The notes beneath the pieces are model-generated. The model was given only the letters and a program-made list of their open reading frames with translations, searched no databases and was not told the origin of the DNA. Both the position numbers and the translations under genes were made by a program. Shown here one piece after another: positions 45,683 to 54,846 of a stretch of DNA of 64,000 bases. Within the stretch, counting starts at the first letter, position 1. Each line of letters opens with the position of its first letter. This stretch comes from Symbiodinium natans (taxonomy: Eukaryota > Sar > Dinophyceae > Suessiales > Symbiodiniaceae): NCBI GenBank assembly GCA_905221605.1, contig CAJNDS010002357.1, forward strand, positions 1,297,331-1,361,330, in the 5' to 3' direction.

Positions 45683-46414
45683 TAGATATCCGTCGTCATC
45701 GTGGACGTGCCTGGATAGAACTTTGATTCTGTGTCCATTCGCAGCTGTAAGCTGCTCAAGAAGGGCCCTTCTTAGTACTGTAGCAGCCTGTATTGTACAG
45801 TTTTCGCCCCCGTGGATAGTGTTCCTGTACGTCGTGGACTTGATTGGCCAACTCGCATCCGGAGGAAAGAGGAGCCAAAAGGGTCGGGCGTTGACGAGGA
45901 ATAGATCCTTTTCCCTAACCTCGGGATAGTTATCTGTTCTCTTTACAACTCATAGCCGGAGGCCGGAGGATACTGAGGGCAGGTGGCTGTTCAGGTGAAT
46001 ATCGGGATAGGTGTACAACACGCAGCCGGACGGCTAGTGGATACATCTAGAGCGATAGGTTACCACCCCCTGGAGATAGCAACTCTGGGGATCCTTCCGA
46101 TAGTTAACGTCGGGAGTGGCTCGGAACGATTGGCTAGCTACCTTGAGTTCCCCGTTGACAGGGATACTGTTACTTCTGGTGCAACATTACAACCTACAAC
46201 TGTAAATATACAACTTCTTTCTCCTCGTGTGGCCTGAGCTAGTTACTGGAACGGGTTGCGCAAGTTTTCATTGGTTTGGACACTTCGCACAGGTTAAGAG
46301 CCTTGTTGCTTGGCCTGGACGAGCTGTTCGAGAAGTTTTCTTGGTATAGCGAAGAGGTACCACTTGCATAGCGAAGTTTTCCGCATTTGTCACTTGTGTT
46401 CGTTGACTGCAGCA
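45683..46414 (+). other. Non-coding 5' region of the copia element (LTR/leader)
   Basis: There is no long ORF. Ten ATAG occurrences, eight of them GATAG, lie in 45,683-46,100 (examples 45,683, 45,714, 45,814, 45,923, 46,004). A 5' LTR and primer binding site should lie here, but neither could be assigned with confidence. Confidence 0.5.
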
Positions 46415-49400
46415 ATGTCCACACGTGATAGCATTGGGAGCAGCGAGTCTAGTGATAGTGATGTATTGGGAGTAGGGAATAGTTTTCTCGAGGACCAGGT
46501 CACTGCGGTCAATCAGGATGTGGCCGCTGCCGATAGTCATGTGAGAAGCATAGCCGACGCCGAGAACGTGAACTTCATCGACGACGGACGGAATAGTAGA
46601 AGGACGGGAATGGAGATGGATAGCAGTGCTGATAGAGATCGCCTCGGCCTCAGTTTCTCAGGACCGCTTACTGTAGACATCAGGTCGAATGCTGCGAATA
46701 ATATGTTAGTGTCAGGACCACCCCCAGGACTGACGGATAGAAACTTGGAGATCGTGGCGGCGATGGATAGTGCGGGGAGGTCGGGAGGACTGGGCTATGC
46801 CGGAATAGCGGACACGTCGGGCACTCAGGGGAGGGACGCAGACGAAGGATTGCAGGAGATGCTCGCAATCCCGTCGATAGCAGATAGAGGGGATGCCGTA
46901 ATGCAGCTCAGCATGCTTGCAAGCCGTCCTGTAGTGTTTGATCCAGTTATGGGAGCTACAGATTTAAATGAGTATAGGGCCGGAAGAGGTGGGATAGAAG
47001 CGGGAAACGCTAGGACTCCGACGCTTGCTATCGAGGATCTGGCTGGAATAGATGAAAGGATGGAAGAGGGACCGTTCGTCATCCCCTCCGAGCCTGTGTC
47101 CCACGGGACGAATTACGAGTCAACGGGAGGTGCCAAGGGAATCACTGGTTCCAGGTTAGAAATGGCGATCGAGGACAGAGTGGATAGTCTTGCAGTGTCA
47201 TCATCGTCAGATCATGATAGGACGATCAGGAGGAATGATGATGGAATAGATGCGATGATGCCTAGTGGCGAGCTCGGTGCGGAGGGCGATCGAACGAGAA
47301 GTGCGGATAGCGGACATTGGATGGGCAGAGGGAATGGAGATGATCTCGTTCCAGGAGTGTATTCGAATAGTGCGACCATAATTGGGAATGTCGGTGCCGA
47401 TCCTACAGACCTGGAGTTGATAGCTAAGGGATCGTCAGCGGTAGCGCAGAACGTGGTCAGTGAGAGCGATGATAGAGCACTGTCTGTATTTTCATCTACA
47501 GGTCTCTCGGAGGCATCACCAGGCGGGAACGTTGAAGCGTTGAAAGATGTGGGGATGGGTCAGACTAGGACGATCGGAATAGAGTGGGGATCCCATGGAA
47601 TCCGGAGTACGCTCGAGGAAACGGGGGTCATCACTGACATGGACTTTGCAAAGTTCTTCACAGATCAGGGGCCAGGAGAGCCTGGATCAACGCCCATAAC
47701 GATGCAATCGGATTCGCAGGAACGGTGGAACGCTGGGATATATGGTGCCGAGACCGCAGGGATAGAGAAAGACAGGTCACGAAAGATGTCGATGGGGTCG
47801 GATAGTGGGCACTCAGGTGGTCGATCTACATCAAGGAAGAGGGATAGCCCGGGTGGATGGGAAAATGGAGTTGGTACCACCAGCAAGATAGGCAAGATGG
47901 ATGAGGGACTGCGTAAGCAACGAGCGGAGCAGGCCGTTAAGGAGATGAACCAGATAGCCGAGAGTGTCCCCGCAGCGAAGAAGTCGAAATCGACAGAAAT
48001 TGGGGGACCGATCCATCAGGCAGGAATGATCACCCCGGATCAGGGTAGCGAAGGATGGGGCAATCGATCCCCGGCTCCACGATCTCCTGGGATAGGTGGG
48101 CAGTACGAGCATTTCGGGATCGATACTCCTCCTGAAGGACGAGGCAGGAACGACGAGATGAGGGCAACATCATCCCCACCCAGGCGGGCAAAGATGAGAG
48201 CTCCTGCTGATCCGGACAAGTCGTCGTTGGGAGAGATAGATGGCAGGATAGATGACTTGCAGACGGTGGTTGTGGACACGCAGACCGACGTAGCCAAGCT
48301 TAAGGTGGCAAGCGAATGTGCAAGTGCAATTGCTAATAGCTCAGCGGAAAAGGCGGACGTCGTGAGCAAGAGATTGGTGGAATGCGAGGAGGAGGTGAAG
48401 CACTGGAGAGGTTGGATAGAATCGCAGCAGATAGACACCAAGACAACACTGTCGCAGGAGCTGAAAGAGATGAGTCGGATCATGGACGGGAGCGTCAGCG
48501 AGGATAGGATGGATGATGCAATGGCTCCGCAACTGACCGAGGGAGCAATGCAGCTCGCACGGAGAATGAGACGGCAGGTTGAAAACGTGAAGGTGCTCAA
48601 GACCTCTGTTACGACTAGATTGAAGGGAGTGGAGGAGCGATTGTCCACAGCGGAGCATTCAGCGGACATAGCCAAACAGAGTACTGGGACGAAGATCACC
48701 ACGTTAGAGACAGGATTGAACGAGGTGAGACGTGGCATAGGTGTAGTCTTCTCGAGCGTGCAAATGCGACACGAGAATGGAACATGGAAGAACGAGAGAC
48801 TGGATAAAGTAGAGACGGTTTTGAATAGACAGTGGGACCAGATCAAGATAGCGGGCGAGGAACTAAGGAAGCTGAAGTCCAAGGGGAGCCAGAAAGCCGG
48901 AACAGATACGGCATCGTCGTCACATTGCAACAGCCAAGGAAAAGGTCCTGGATGCGGATGCAGAGAGCCTGGCGAGGGTCACGGCACGTGCATAGATGGG
49001 GCAGTGCGGGGCGAAACCAAGAAGCTGAGTGAAGTGGTTCTGGCGCAGAAGGAACACATAATGACCGTCGCGAGAGAGGTGATAAAGAACCGCAAAAGCG
49101 TGGCTGAGATTGTGGCGAACATGACGAAGGTTCACAAGACTTGCGAGAATGTCGCGGCAAGGACCGATCGGATGGATGAGAAGAGAAACGGAGAACAGGC
49201 CTGGGTGAAGGATACCGTGCGAAAGATGGAAAAGACAATGGAGTCAATGTCGAGCCGTATGATAGATGAACAGAAGAGAGTCACGGGCGAATTTATCCTT
49301 GTCAATGCTCGAATTGATGAGAGCGCACGGAACGAAGGGCTAGGCAAGATGCGAGGAAACGGTGCGGAGATAGGAAAGCCACCGACCATGTCACGCGGAC

Positions 49401-51538
49401 GAGATAGTCATGGTGGGAGTGGGGGAGCTGACGGAAGAGCCAGGAGCGACAACGCCCGAGGAATAGAGACTTCGAGGACGGAATCGGCAGGTCCAGTGGT
49501 AGATCGAAGGATTGAGAATAAATGCATTGTGTTAGAACAGCAGGTGACCAAGATCACTAGTCAATTGCAGGGGTTGACCACTGTGAATGAGCGGATCGTG
49601 AGGGAGAACGCTAGCCTGCTTAGTGAGATAGAAAGCATGAAGGGGGAGAACAAAGGAGTGACAGAGTCGGTAGCGCGGATGGTTCGGGATAGTAGAGATG
49701 AGATATCTAAAATGAGAGCGGATCTTGATCTCCGAGGTAGAGAAATGATAGAACTCAAGGAGAAGAACGAGCAGTTGGAGGCAATGGTACGGGAATATGA
49801 ACGGAGACTGGAGCAGGTGAAACGAAACGATAGCCTTAAAGCAGAGCTGGATAGCATGTGGCATAGAATCGGTGAGATCGGCAAGCAAAGCTCCGAGTAC
49901 GCCATGCCAGCGCCGGGTGCGGGAGGTGCTTCGAACGCTGGCTCCGCAAGACCAAGTGCCGGTGCCACGCCTGCGCCAAGTTCTTTTGGGGATAGAAGAG
50001 AGCATGGAAGAAAGGATAGGCAGGGAGATGGAGGTTTGTTGGGGGAAGAGACTAGGATTAGAAGGTGCCCCGTGTGTGTTAGACAAGCGGAAATGATGAT
50101 TGCGTGCCAAGGTTGCGGAAGAGAAGTGTGTGGTAATTGCTATGAATACCATGATGACTTGTGCATGCTGTGCTCCACTGATAGACGGGGATGCGATGCC
50201 GGAGGGTATGCAGGGACAGGACTTCCAAGGCCGCAGAGTGGACGCGATCGTGAAGGGGACGATGCCAGGTTCAGAAATCCGGTAGGCGGAGGGTATAACA
50301 AGTTCAAGGACACCAGAGGGATGGAGAAATGTAACGAGATATCGATAGCGAAGGAGCCATCATCCGGGGAAGTAGGACTGTGGCTGGGCGATGTTGCACA
50401 CACTGCGAAGGCTGCGTATCTGTATGACGGGGACTATGCATACACGCAGGTATTGAGGGTACGCGAAAGGAGCGAAGCGATGATAGACATGGAACTCAAG
50501 TATCCTGCGTTGGAGAACCAGCTTTTTAGCGGATTAAAGAGAGCAATAAAGTCAGAGTCATTGTCGGCGAAGGTGAAGATGGAGATGTACAAGACTCAGC
50601 AAGTGGGGGATGGAAAGCCGATGACGGCCATGAGATTGCTTACGCTGATAGTAAAGCATGTTGAGATCCCGATTGCAAAAGAGAGTCAGGTGCTGTACGA
50701 TGGCCTGAGTAGCACGAAGGTGATGAGTTTCCCGGGGAAGCCCGAAGAGGAGGCACTGGAGGAGTTCATGACTAGATGGGATCTAGCGCACACGAACCTT
50801 ATAGGACTGAAAGGCAATACCTGGAGCGAGCAACAGCTGGGATGGATGTTGCATTCGAAAGTGCAGAGAGTTCAGGTGCTGAACCACGATATTGAGGCAT
50901 GGAGACTGCTTCCGGACGAGGCCAAGACTCATACCTGGTTGCGAAAGAGAATCAAGGATAGACTGGAGATGTGGAGAGCGGACAAGAACATAGACGAGGC
51001 ATCAATGCGGGTGAGTCGACAGGCATTCACGAGTGGGTACGCTGCGATGCCGGCTCAGCAGGGATCATATAGAGCACCGGTGAATAGAAGAAGCGCGTAC
51101 GCCGATGATAGACCGAGGAGTTCATCGCCCGCAGGGGGAAATAGCTACGGAAGAGGGATATCTGTGGGAAGAGGCAGGGACGGACTTTCGCAGGCGGGGA
51201 GAGCCGATGACCCGAAGAATAGATATGGATCCAAGTCGCCGTTTGGAAAAAGAGGGGTCTGCTACCCCTATACGCGTGGAACTTGCCCGATGACTGCGGC
51301 GGACTGCAAGCATTCGCACGATATTTATCTGTATAGTCAGGCGGAAGAGGTCCTCAAGAAGGCGGGATACTGCTTTGAGCATTTTCGGTACGGCAGCTGC
51401 AGAAACGACAAGTGTAAAATGCTCCATGAGGCTATCCCGAATAGCATTAGGGAGGCTTTTGAAACGGTAGAGATAGAGCAGAAGGAGACGAGGCCGTCGA
51501 GCCCACATGCTGATGGTGAAGGGCCAAGTTTTCGCTAG
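46415..51538 (+). CDS. gag: Gag-like protein with coiled coils, RING-like and CCCH zinc fingers
   Basis: The start was chosen at the ATG at 46,415 (MSTRDSIGSSESSDSD); the frame is open 35 codons further upstream but with a poorer start context. It is 1,708 residues, far longer than usual copia Gag. Residues 1 to about 580 are Asp/Ser/Gly-rich and disordered. About 600-1,000 and 1,060-1,190 are predicted coiled coils (LEQQVTKITSQLQ, IELKEKNEQLEAMVREYERR). At about 1,218 is a zinc-binding cluster CPVC-x9-CQGC-x3-CGNC-x6-CMLC, RING- or FYVE-like. About 1,290-1,530 is a capsid-like helical domain. At about 1,615-1,670 are two CCCH fingers (C-x7-C-x6-C-x3-H and C-x8-C-x4-C-x3-H) in place of the usual CCHC knuckle. 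It would package element RNA. Confidence 0.75.
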   Translation: MSTRDSIGSSESSDSDVLGVGNSFLEDQVTAVNQDVAAADSHVRSIADAENVNFIDDGRNSRRTGMEMDSSADRDRLGLSFSGPLTVDIRSNAANNMLVSGPPPGLTDRNLEIVAAMDSAGRSGGLGYAGIADTSGTQGRDADEGLQEMLAIPSIADRGDAVMQLSMLASRPVVFDPVMGATDLNEYRAGRGGIEAGNARTPTLAIEDLAGIDERMEEGPFVIPSEPVSHGTNYESTGGAKGITGSRLEMAIEDRVDSLAVSSSSDHDRTIRRNDDGIDAMMPSGELGAEGDRTRSADSGHWMGRGNGDDLVPGVYSNSATIIGNVGADPTDLELIAKGSSAVAQNVVSESDDRALSVFSSTGLSEASPGGNVEALKDVGMGQTRTIGIEWGSHGIRSTLEETGVITDMDFAKFFTDQGPGEPGSTPITMQSDSQERWNAGIYGAETAGIEKDRSRKMSMGSDSGHSGGRSTSRKRDSPGGWENGVGTTSKIGKMDEGLRKQRAEQAVKEMNQIAESVPAAKKSKSTEIGGPIHQAGMITPDQGSEGWGNRSPAPRSPGIGGQYEHFGIDTPPEGRGRNDEMRATSSPPRRAKMRAPADPDKSSLGEIDGRIDDLQTVVVDTQTDVAKLKVASECASAIANSSAEKADVVSKRLVECEEEVKHWRGWIESQQIDTKTTLSQELKEMSRIMDGSVSEDRMDDAMAPQLTEGAMQLARRMRRQVENVKVLKTSVTTRLKGVEERLSTAEHSADIAKQSTGTKITTLETGLNEVRRGIGVVFSSVQMRHENGTWKNERLDKVETVLNRQWDQIKIAGEELRKLKSKGSQKAGTDTASSSHCNSQGKGPGCGCREPGEGHGTCIDGAVRGETKKLSEVVLAQKEHIMTVAREVIKNRKSVAEIVANMTKVHKTCENVAARTDRMDEKRNGEQAWVKDTVRKMEKTMESMSSRMIDEQKRVTGEFILVNARIDESARNEGLGKMRGNGAEIGKPPTMSRGRDSHGGSGGADGRARSDNARGIETSRTESAGPVVDRRIENKCIVLEQQVTKITSQLQGLTTVNERIVRENASLLSEIESMKGENKGVTESVARMVRDSRDEISKMRADLDLRGREMIELKEKNEQLEAMVREYERRLEQVKRNDSLKAELDSMWHRIGEIGKQSSEYAMPAPGAGGASNAGSARPSAGATPAPSSFGDRREHGRKDRQGDGGLLGEETRIRRCPVCVRQAEMMIACQGCGREVCGNCYEYHDDLCMLCSTDRRGCDAGGYAGTGLPRPQSGRDREGDDARFRNPVGGGYNKFKDTRGMEKCNEISIAKEPSSGEVGLWLGDVAHTAKAAYLYDGDYAYTQVLRVRERSEAMIDMELKYPALENQLFSGLKRAIKSESLSAKVKMEMYKTQQVGDGKPMTAMRLLTLIVKHVEIPIAKESQVLYDGLSSTKVMSFPGKPEEEALEEFMTRWDLAHTNLIGLKGNTWSEQQLGWMLHSKVQRVQVLNHDIEAWRLLPDEAKTHTWLRKRIKDRLEMWRADKNIDEASMRVSRQAFTSGYAAMPAQQGSYRAPVNRRSAYADDRPRSSSPAGGNSYGRGISVGRGRDGLSQAGRADDPKNRYGSKSPFGKRGVCYPYTRGTCPMTAADCKHSHDIYLYSQAEEVLKKAGYCFEHFRYGSCRNDKCKMLHEAIPNSIREAFETVEIEQKETRPSSPHADGEGPSFR
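51520..51538 (+). promoter_or_regulatory. 19-base gag/pol overlap, candidate -1 frameshift site
   Basis: The gag frame ends TTT CGC TAG at 51,538. The pol frame (-1) opens right after a TGA at 51,517-51,519 and has no ATG until 51,589. A -1 shift within these 19 bases, perhaps at AGTTTTC, would make Gag-Pol. It is not a canonical heptamer, so reinitiation at 51,589 remains possible. Confidence 0.4.
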
Positions 51539-54500
51539 GGGCGGGCCGAAACCCACAGGCCAGCGAGGATAGCCAGGTATATGCGGCCATGCCTGTGGTA
51601 CGACAAGGGGAAGATGGCGCCGAAGGCACGCATAGGGGAATACTGGTGACGACGACAGGCAGGGAGCGAGTGAAGAAGGGTAATAGGCGAGTCAAGGGGT
51701 TGGGCTCCGAAGAGACGGGGATAGCAGGACTGGATATATGCTATTGGAAAGGACACACAGCTGATAAGATGGTACGAAAATGCAAAAACGTACACAAGAA
51801 GGGGTATGTACATGATGTGAAACGATATCCCGTGATTGAAGAGGCAAAGGCAAGGCTACGAGGAATATCCCTAGCCGAAGAGGTCGTGCTGGACATACTT
51901 GCCGGGGAGCAAGGCGAGGAAGGTAGGGATGCATCAAGACTGGCTGATAGGATAGTGGAGGAATGCAGGAGAATAGGTATAGTCGACGAGAGATTCCGCG
52001 TGGATAGTCGAGAGGTTAGTCAACCGGCGGCGTCTGCACAGCATTGCTTGCCCCCGGTAATGAGACGATGGATGATAGACTCGGGGTGCGCTATGGATCT
52101 AATAGCAGAAGCAGACCTCACCCAGGATGAAAAAGATATGGCCATTGAGGCGAAGAAAGTGAGGTTCAACACTGCCAACGGCAACACCACGTCAAAGCAA
52201 GAGATATGCATGGATATACAAGGGATGCCTGAGACGATGAGGATTAGAATGCTCGAGAGTACTCCCGCTGTTCTATCAATGGGGAGGAGATGTATGAAAA
52301 TGGGATATTCATTTCATTGGCTGGCGGGTGCAAACCCCGTGTTCGTCAAGCCTGATTCGAGCTTGATAGTGTTAAAAGTCATCGGGGATATCCCATACAT
52401 GGTGGATAGAATGTCAACGGTTGTTAACGAAAGTGAGCGTAATGACTATCACATCTATCCTGCTATGCCAGCGCCTCTTGCGATTGAACTGCCCGTGCGA
52501 GGAAATTCCAGTCCGAGGAGACTTGAAGAGAAACAGGATGAATGTAGCCCCAAAAGCGTGGACTCGGACACGGATAGAGACACCGAAGAGGAACCGATAG
52601 GAAAGGCCACCAACGATGACGGGAGGCTACTAGACAAGTGGATGTTAACGGGTAATAAAGCGGTGTGTTTCCACAACAAGCCAAGAACGAAGACTTGTGA
52701 TCCATGGTTTGAAACACTGAAATTCCCAGAGATACATGCACTAGTGCCGCGATTCGCCGAGAGATGTAGATCCAAACGTGTGTACAAAGATGGCAAAACC
52801 GTGGCGGAATGGATAGACTGGGTGGACAAGTACAGTGAGGGAGAGAATAGAGACGCGGAAGAGGACTTATGGACAGGCAAGACCATGTTCAAGATAGAAG
52901 GGCTCACATTCGAAGGAGCGGATGCAGGAGAAGCGGTGCAGAGCGATAGCGCGAAGGTGAGAAAACATATCTTGAATAGAATGGCTGCGGACGAAGACGC
53001 GGGGCTAGATGACCTGACGATGATGCTGGACAAGAACATCGGTACCGGTGGCGAGGCAGAGACGCTAGTCGAGATAGCAAGGTGTTTATGGCCACTTGCT
53101 CCTCAAGAGATACTTGACGGCGGAAAGGCACATAAGCCCCAGGGAGAAACGAGACCTGAAATCATGAAGATAAGGAAAGCGATTGAAGGGAGCAGAAGGG
53201 TTATTGTGCACATTTGTTGTGGAAAGTCAAGGGGAAAGTTTGATGACATCGCAAGCGAACTGGGAATGAGTGTGATAGATATCGATATGGAGGAGAACGT
53301 GCTGCGATCTGATACATGGTGGTGGCTAGTGAAGCTGGCCACGACCAATTTGGTTTTTTGCTGGCTAGCCGGACCGCCTTGCAGAACGAGGTCCGTGATG
53401 AGATACAGAAGGCCTGGTCCGATTCCGCTTAGGTCGAGGAACGGACCGGAGAGGTGGGGATACTCATTTATCAGTTGGGCACAGAAGCAGGAATGCCGGG
53501 ACGACGATATCATCATACTGCGCGTGTGCATGCTTGTGGTGATAGGAAAGGCACGTCACCGACGATTGAGAGCCCCAACGATGTGTCTCATTGAGCAGCC
53601 CCAGGACCCCGAGACGTATTGGGATGATACGCCAGAAGGGGGATACGCATCATTGTGGGCGACAGAAGAATGGGATAGGACGAGTGCCATCCTAGGAACG
53701 AAGCTGTTCAGTTTTGATCAGGGACCGATGGGACACTCTAGGAAAAAGCCGACAACGATAGCGACTGACGCAGAGTTGATAGGATGGGCGGTCAATCTTA
53801 GAGGACCAGGGACTGGAGCGACGAATGATAGCAGTGATAGAAGCAAGGGCGAGATGGGCGAATCGCAGAACTGGGCGGAGTGGGCACCGGGATTACTGCG
53901 AGCCATTAAGGAGACTATGCGTAAGCACCACCGAGTATCATCAGTGGCCGAAAAGGGGATAGACGAGAGGAATAGGGAGACAACGATAGAACAAGATGAT
54001 AGTGATGGTCGACTGAGAACGACGTTCTACTGCGCCGCGTGTAAGGCTGATTCATCCGGGGTATGCGGGTTTTGTGAAAGAGCTTTAAGTCCTGAGCAGA
54101 TTGAGGCGGGACAAAGCGCACGCAATATGACGGATGTGGAGTTTCAGCTCGTCCGCGGAATGAAGAAGAATCCGGATGACGACCTAAGGATCGCGGAGCA
54201 AGTCGTCGCTGTACCCGGCGAAGAAGAAAGCACCGAAAACGAAGGCGAATTGGATGTTGATATAGATTTGCCCGGAATAGCCGACGAAGAACAGGCCAGA
54301 AGAGGAGTGGGAGAGCCTCAGAAGGATGATAGCGCCGGTGGCATGGGAGAAGTGGAACAAACAGAGGCAGAAGTCGGACCTGCAGATCAAGTTCGAGTTG
54401 CGGATAGACTTGGCGAAGGGATAGGGTCGAGCAAAGCTGTGAGCATCCGGAGAGCAAGATACTCACCGGAGTATGCAAAATCGGCGGAACATTTGCTCAC

Positions 54501-54846
54501 GCATCTCCCAAAGAACATGCACTGCGTTGCCTGTCGACAAGGCAAAGCAATAAACGTTCCCTTCAACAGGGGCGAAGGCATCACCGACAAGGGTGCCGAG
54601 AAGTTCGGGGAGAGGGTCACTGCAGACACGATAGTTCTTCGCAGCAACAAAGACAAGGGAATCCGCGGAGAAAACAATGCAATCGTGATGTTCGACTTCA
54701 AGACACAGTGGATACACTGCACGCCCGTAAAGTCCAGGGGAACGGATGAGTTTGTGCGAGCTATCAATGAGTTCCGAGGCCCAGATATGGTAGTGCATTG
54801 TACGCAGACGGAGCCGGTGAATTCTCAAAAGCCTGCGACGTCATAG
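51520..54846 (+). CDS. pol: Pol part 1: protease, methyltransferase-like domain, integrase N-terminus
   Basis: The frame is open from 51,520; the first ATG is 51,589 (1,085 residues from there; numbering uses it). A retropepsin-like protease shows MIDSGCAMDLI at about residue 162 (DSG catalytic motif) and TPAVLSMGRRC. At about 535-690 is a Rossmann-like domain with VIVHICCGKS (motif I-like), AGPPCRTRS at about 595 (resembling the methyltransferase PC motif IV) and LIEQPQDP (at the motif VI position), so a diverged cytosine methyltransferase relative is likely. An acidic linker follows. The integrase begins with the zinc motif H-x3-H...CVAC (HLLTHLPKNMHCVAC) and the first catalytic Asp in VTADTIV. 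The frame then runs off after DMVVH because of a one-base shift at about 54,798. Confidence 0.75.
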   Translation, partial: RAKFSLGAGRNPQASEDSQVYAAMPVVRQGEDGAEGTHRGILVTTTGRERVKKGNRRVKGLGSEETGIAGLDICYWKGHTADKMVRKCKNVHKKGYVHDVKRYPVIEEAKARLRGISLAEEVVLDILAGEQGEEGRDASRLADRIVEECRRIGIVDERFRVDSREVSQPAASAQHCLPPVMRRWMIDSGCAMDLIAEADLTQDEKDMAIEAKKVRFNTANGNTTSKQEICMDIQGMPETMRIRMLESTPAVLSMGRRCMKMGYSFHWLAGANPVFVKPDSSLIVLKVIGDIPYMVDRMSTVVNESERNDYHIYPAMPAPLAIELPVRGNSSPRRLEEKQDECSPKSVDSDTDRDTEEEPIGKATNDDGRLLDKWMLTGNKAVCFHNKPRTKTCDPWFETLKFPEIHALVPRFAERCRSKRVYKDGKTVAEWIDWVDKYSEGENRDAEEDLWTGKTMFKIEGLTFEGADAGEAVQSDSAKVRKHILNRMAADEDAGLDDLTMMLDKNIGTGGEAETLVEIARCLWPLAPQEILDGGKAHKPQGETRPEIMKIRKAIEGSRRVIVHICCGKSRGKFDDIASELGMSVIDIDMEENVLRSDTWWWLVKLATTNLVFCWLAGPPCRTRSVMRYRRPGPIPLRSRNGPERWGYSFISWAQKQECRDDDIIILRVCMLVVIGKARHRRLRAPTMCLIEQPQDPETYWDDTPEGGYASLWATEEWDRTSAILGTKLFSFDQGPMGHSRKKPTTIATDAELIGWAVNLRGPGTGATNDSSDRSKGEMGESQNWAEWAPGLLRAIKETMRKHHRVSSVAEKGIDERNRETTIEQDDSDGRLRTTFYCAACKADSSGVCGFCERALSPEQIEAGQSARNMTDVEFQLVRGMKKNPDDDLRIAEQVVAVPGEEESTENEGELDVDIDLPGIADEEQARRGVGEPQKDDSAGGMGEVEQTEAEVGPADQVRVADRLGEGIGSSKAVSIRRARYSPEYAKSAEHLLTHLPKNMHCVACRQGKAINVPFNRGEGITDKGAEKFGERVTADTIVLRSNKDKGIRGENNAIVMFDFKTQWIHCTPVKSRGTDEFVRAINEFRGPDMVVHCTQTEPVNSQKPATS
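54783..54800 (+). other. One-base frame break inside the integrase core
   Basis: The integrase core reads DMVVH in frame 1 and then YADGAGEF, with the second catalytic Asp, in the -1 frame at about 54,801. No slippery heptamer is visible, so this is more likely a point indel or an assembly error than a programmed site. Confidence 0.6.

Noticed and set aside
48040-48930. 296-codon minus-strand frame inside gag
   Set aside because: Ser/Leu/Phe-rich antisense shadow caused by gag codon use; no domain.
51526-51534. Canonical -1 slippery heptamer at the gag end
   Set aside because: AAGTTTT does not allow both tRNAs to re-pair, so only a non-canonical shift is possible; kept as a candidate region, not as a proven site.
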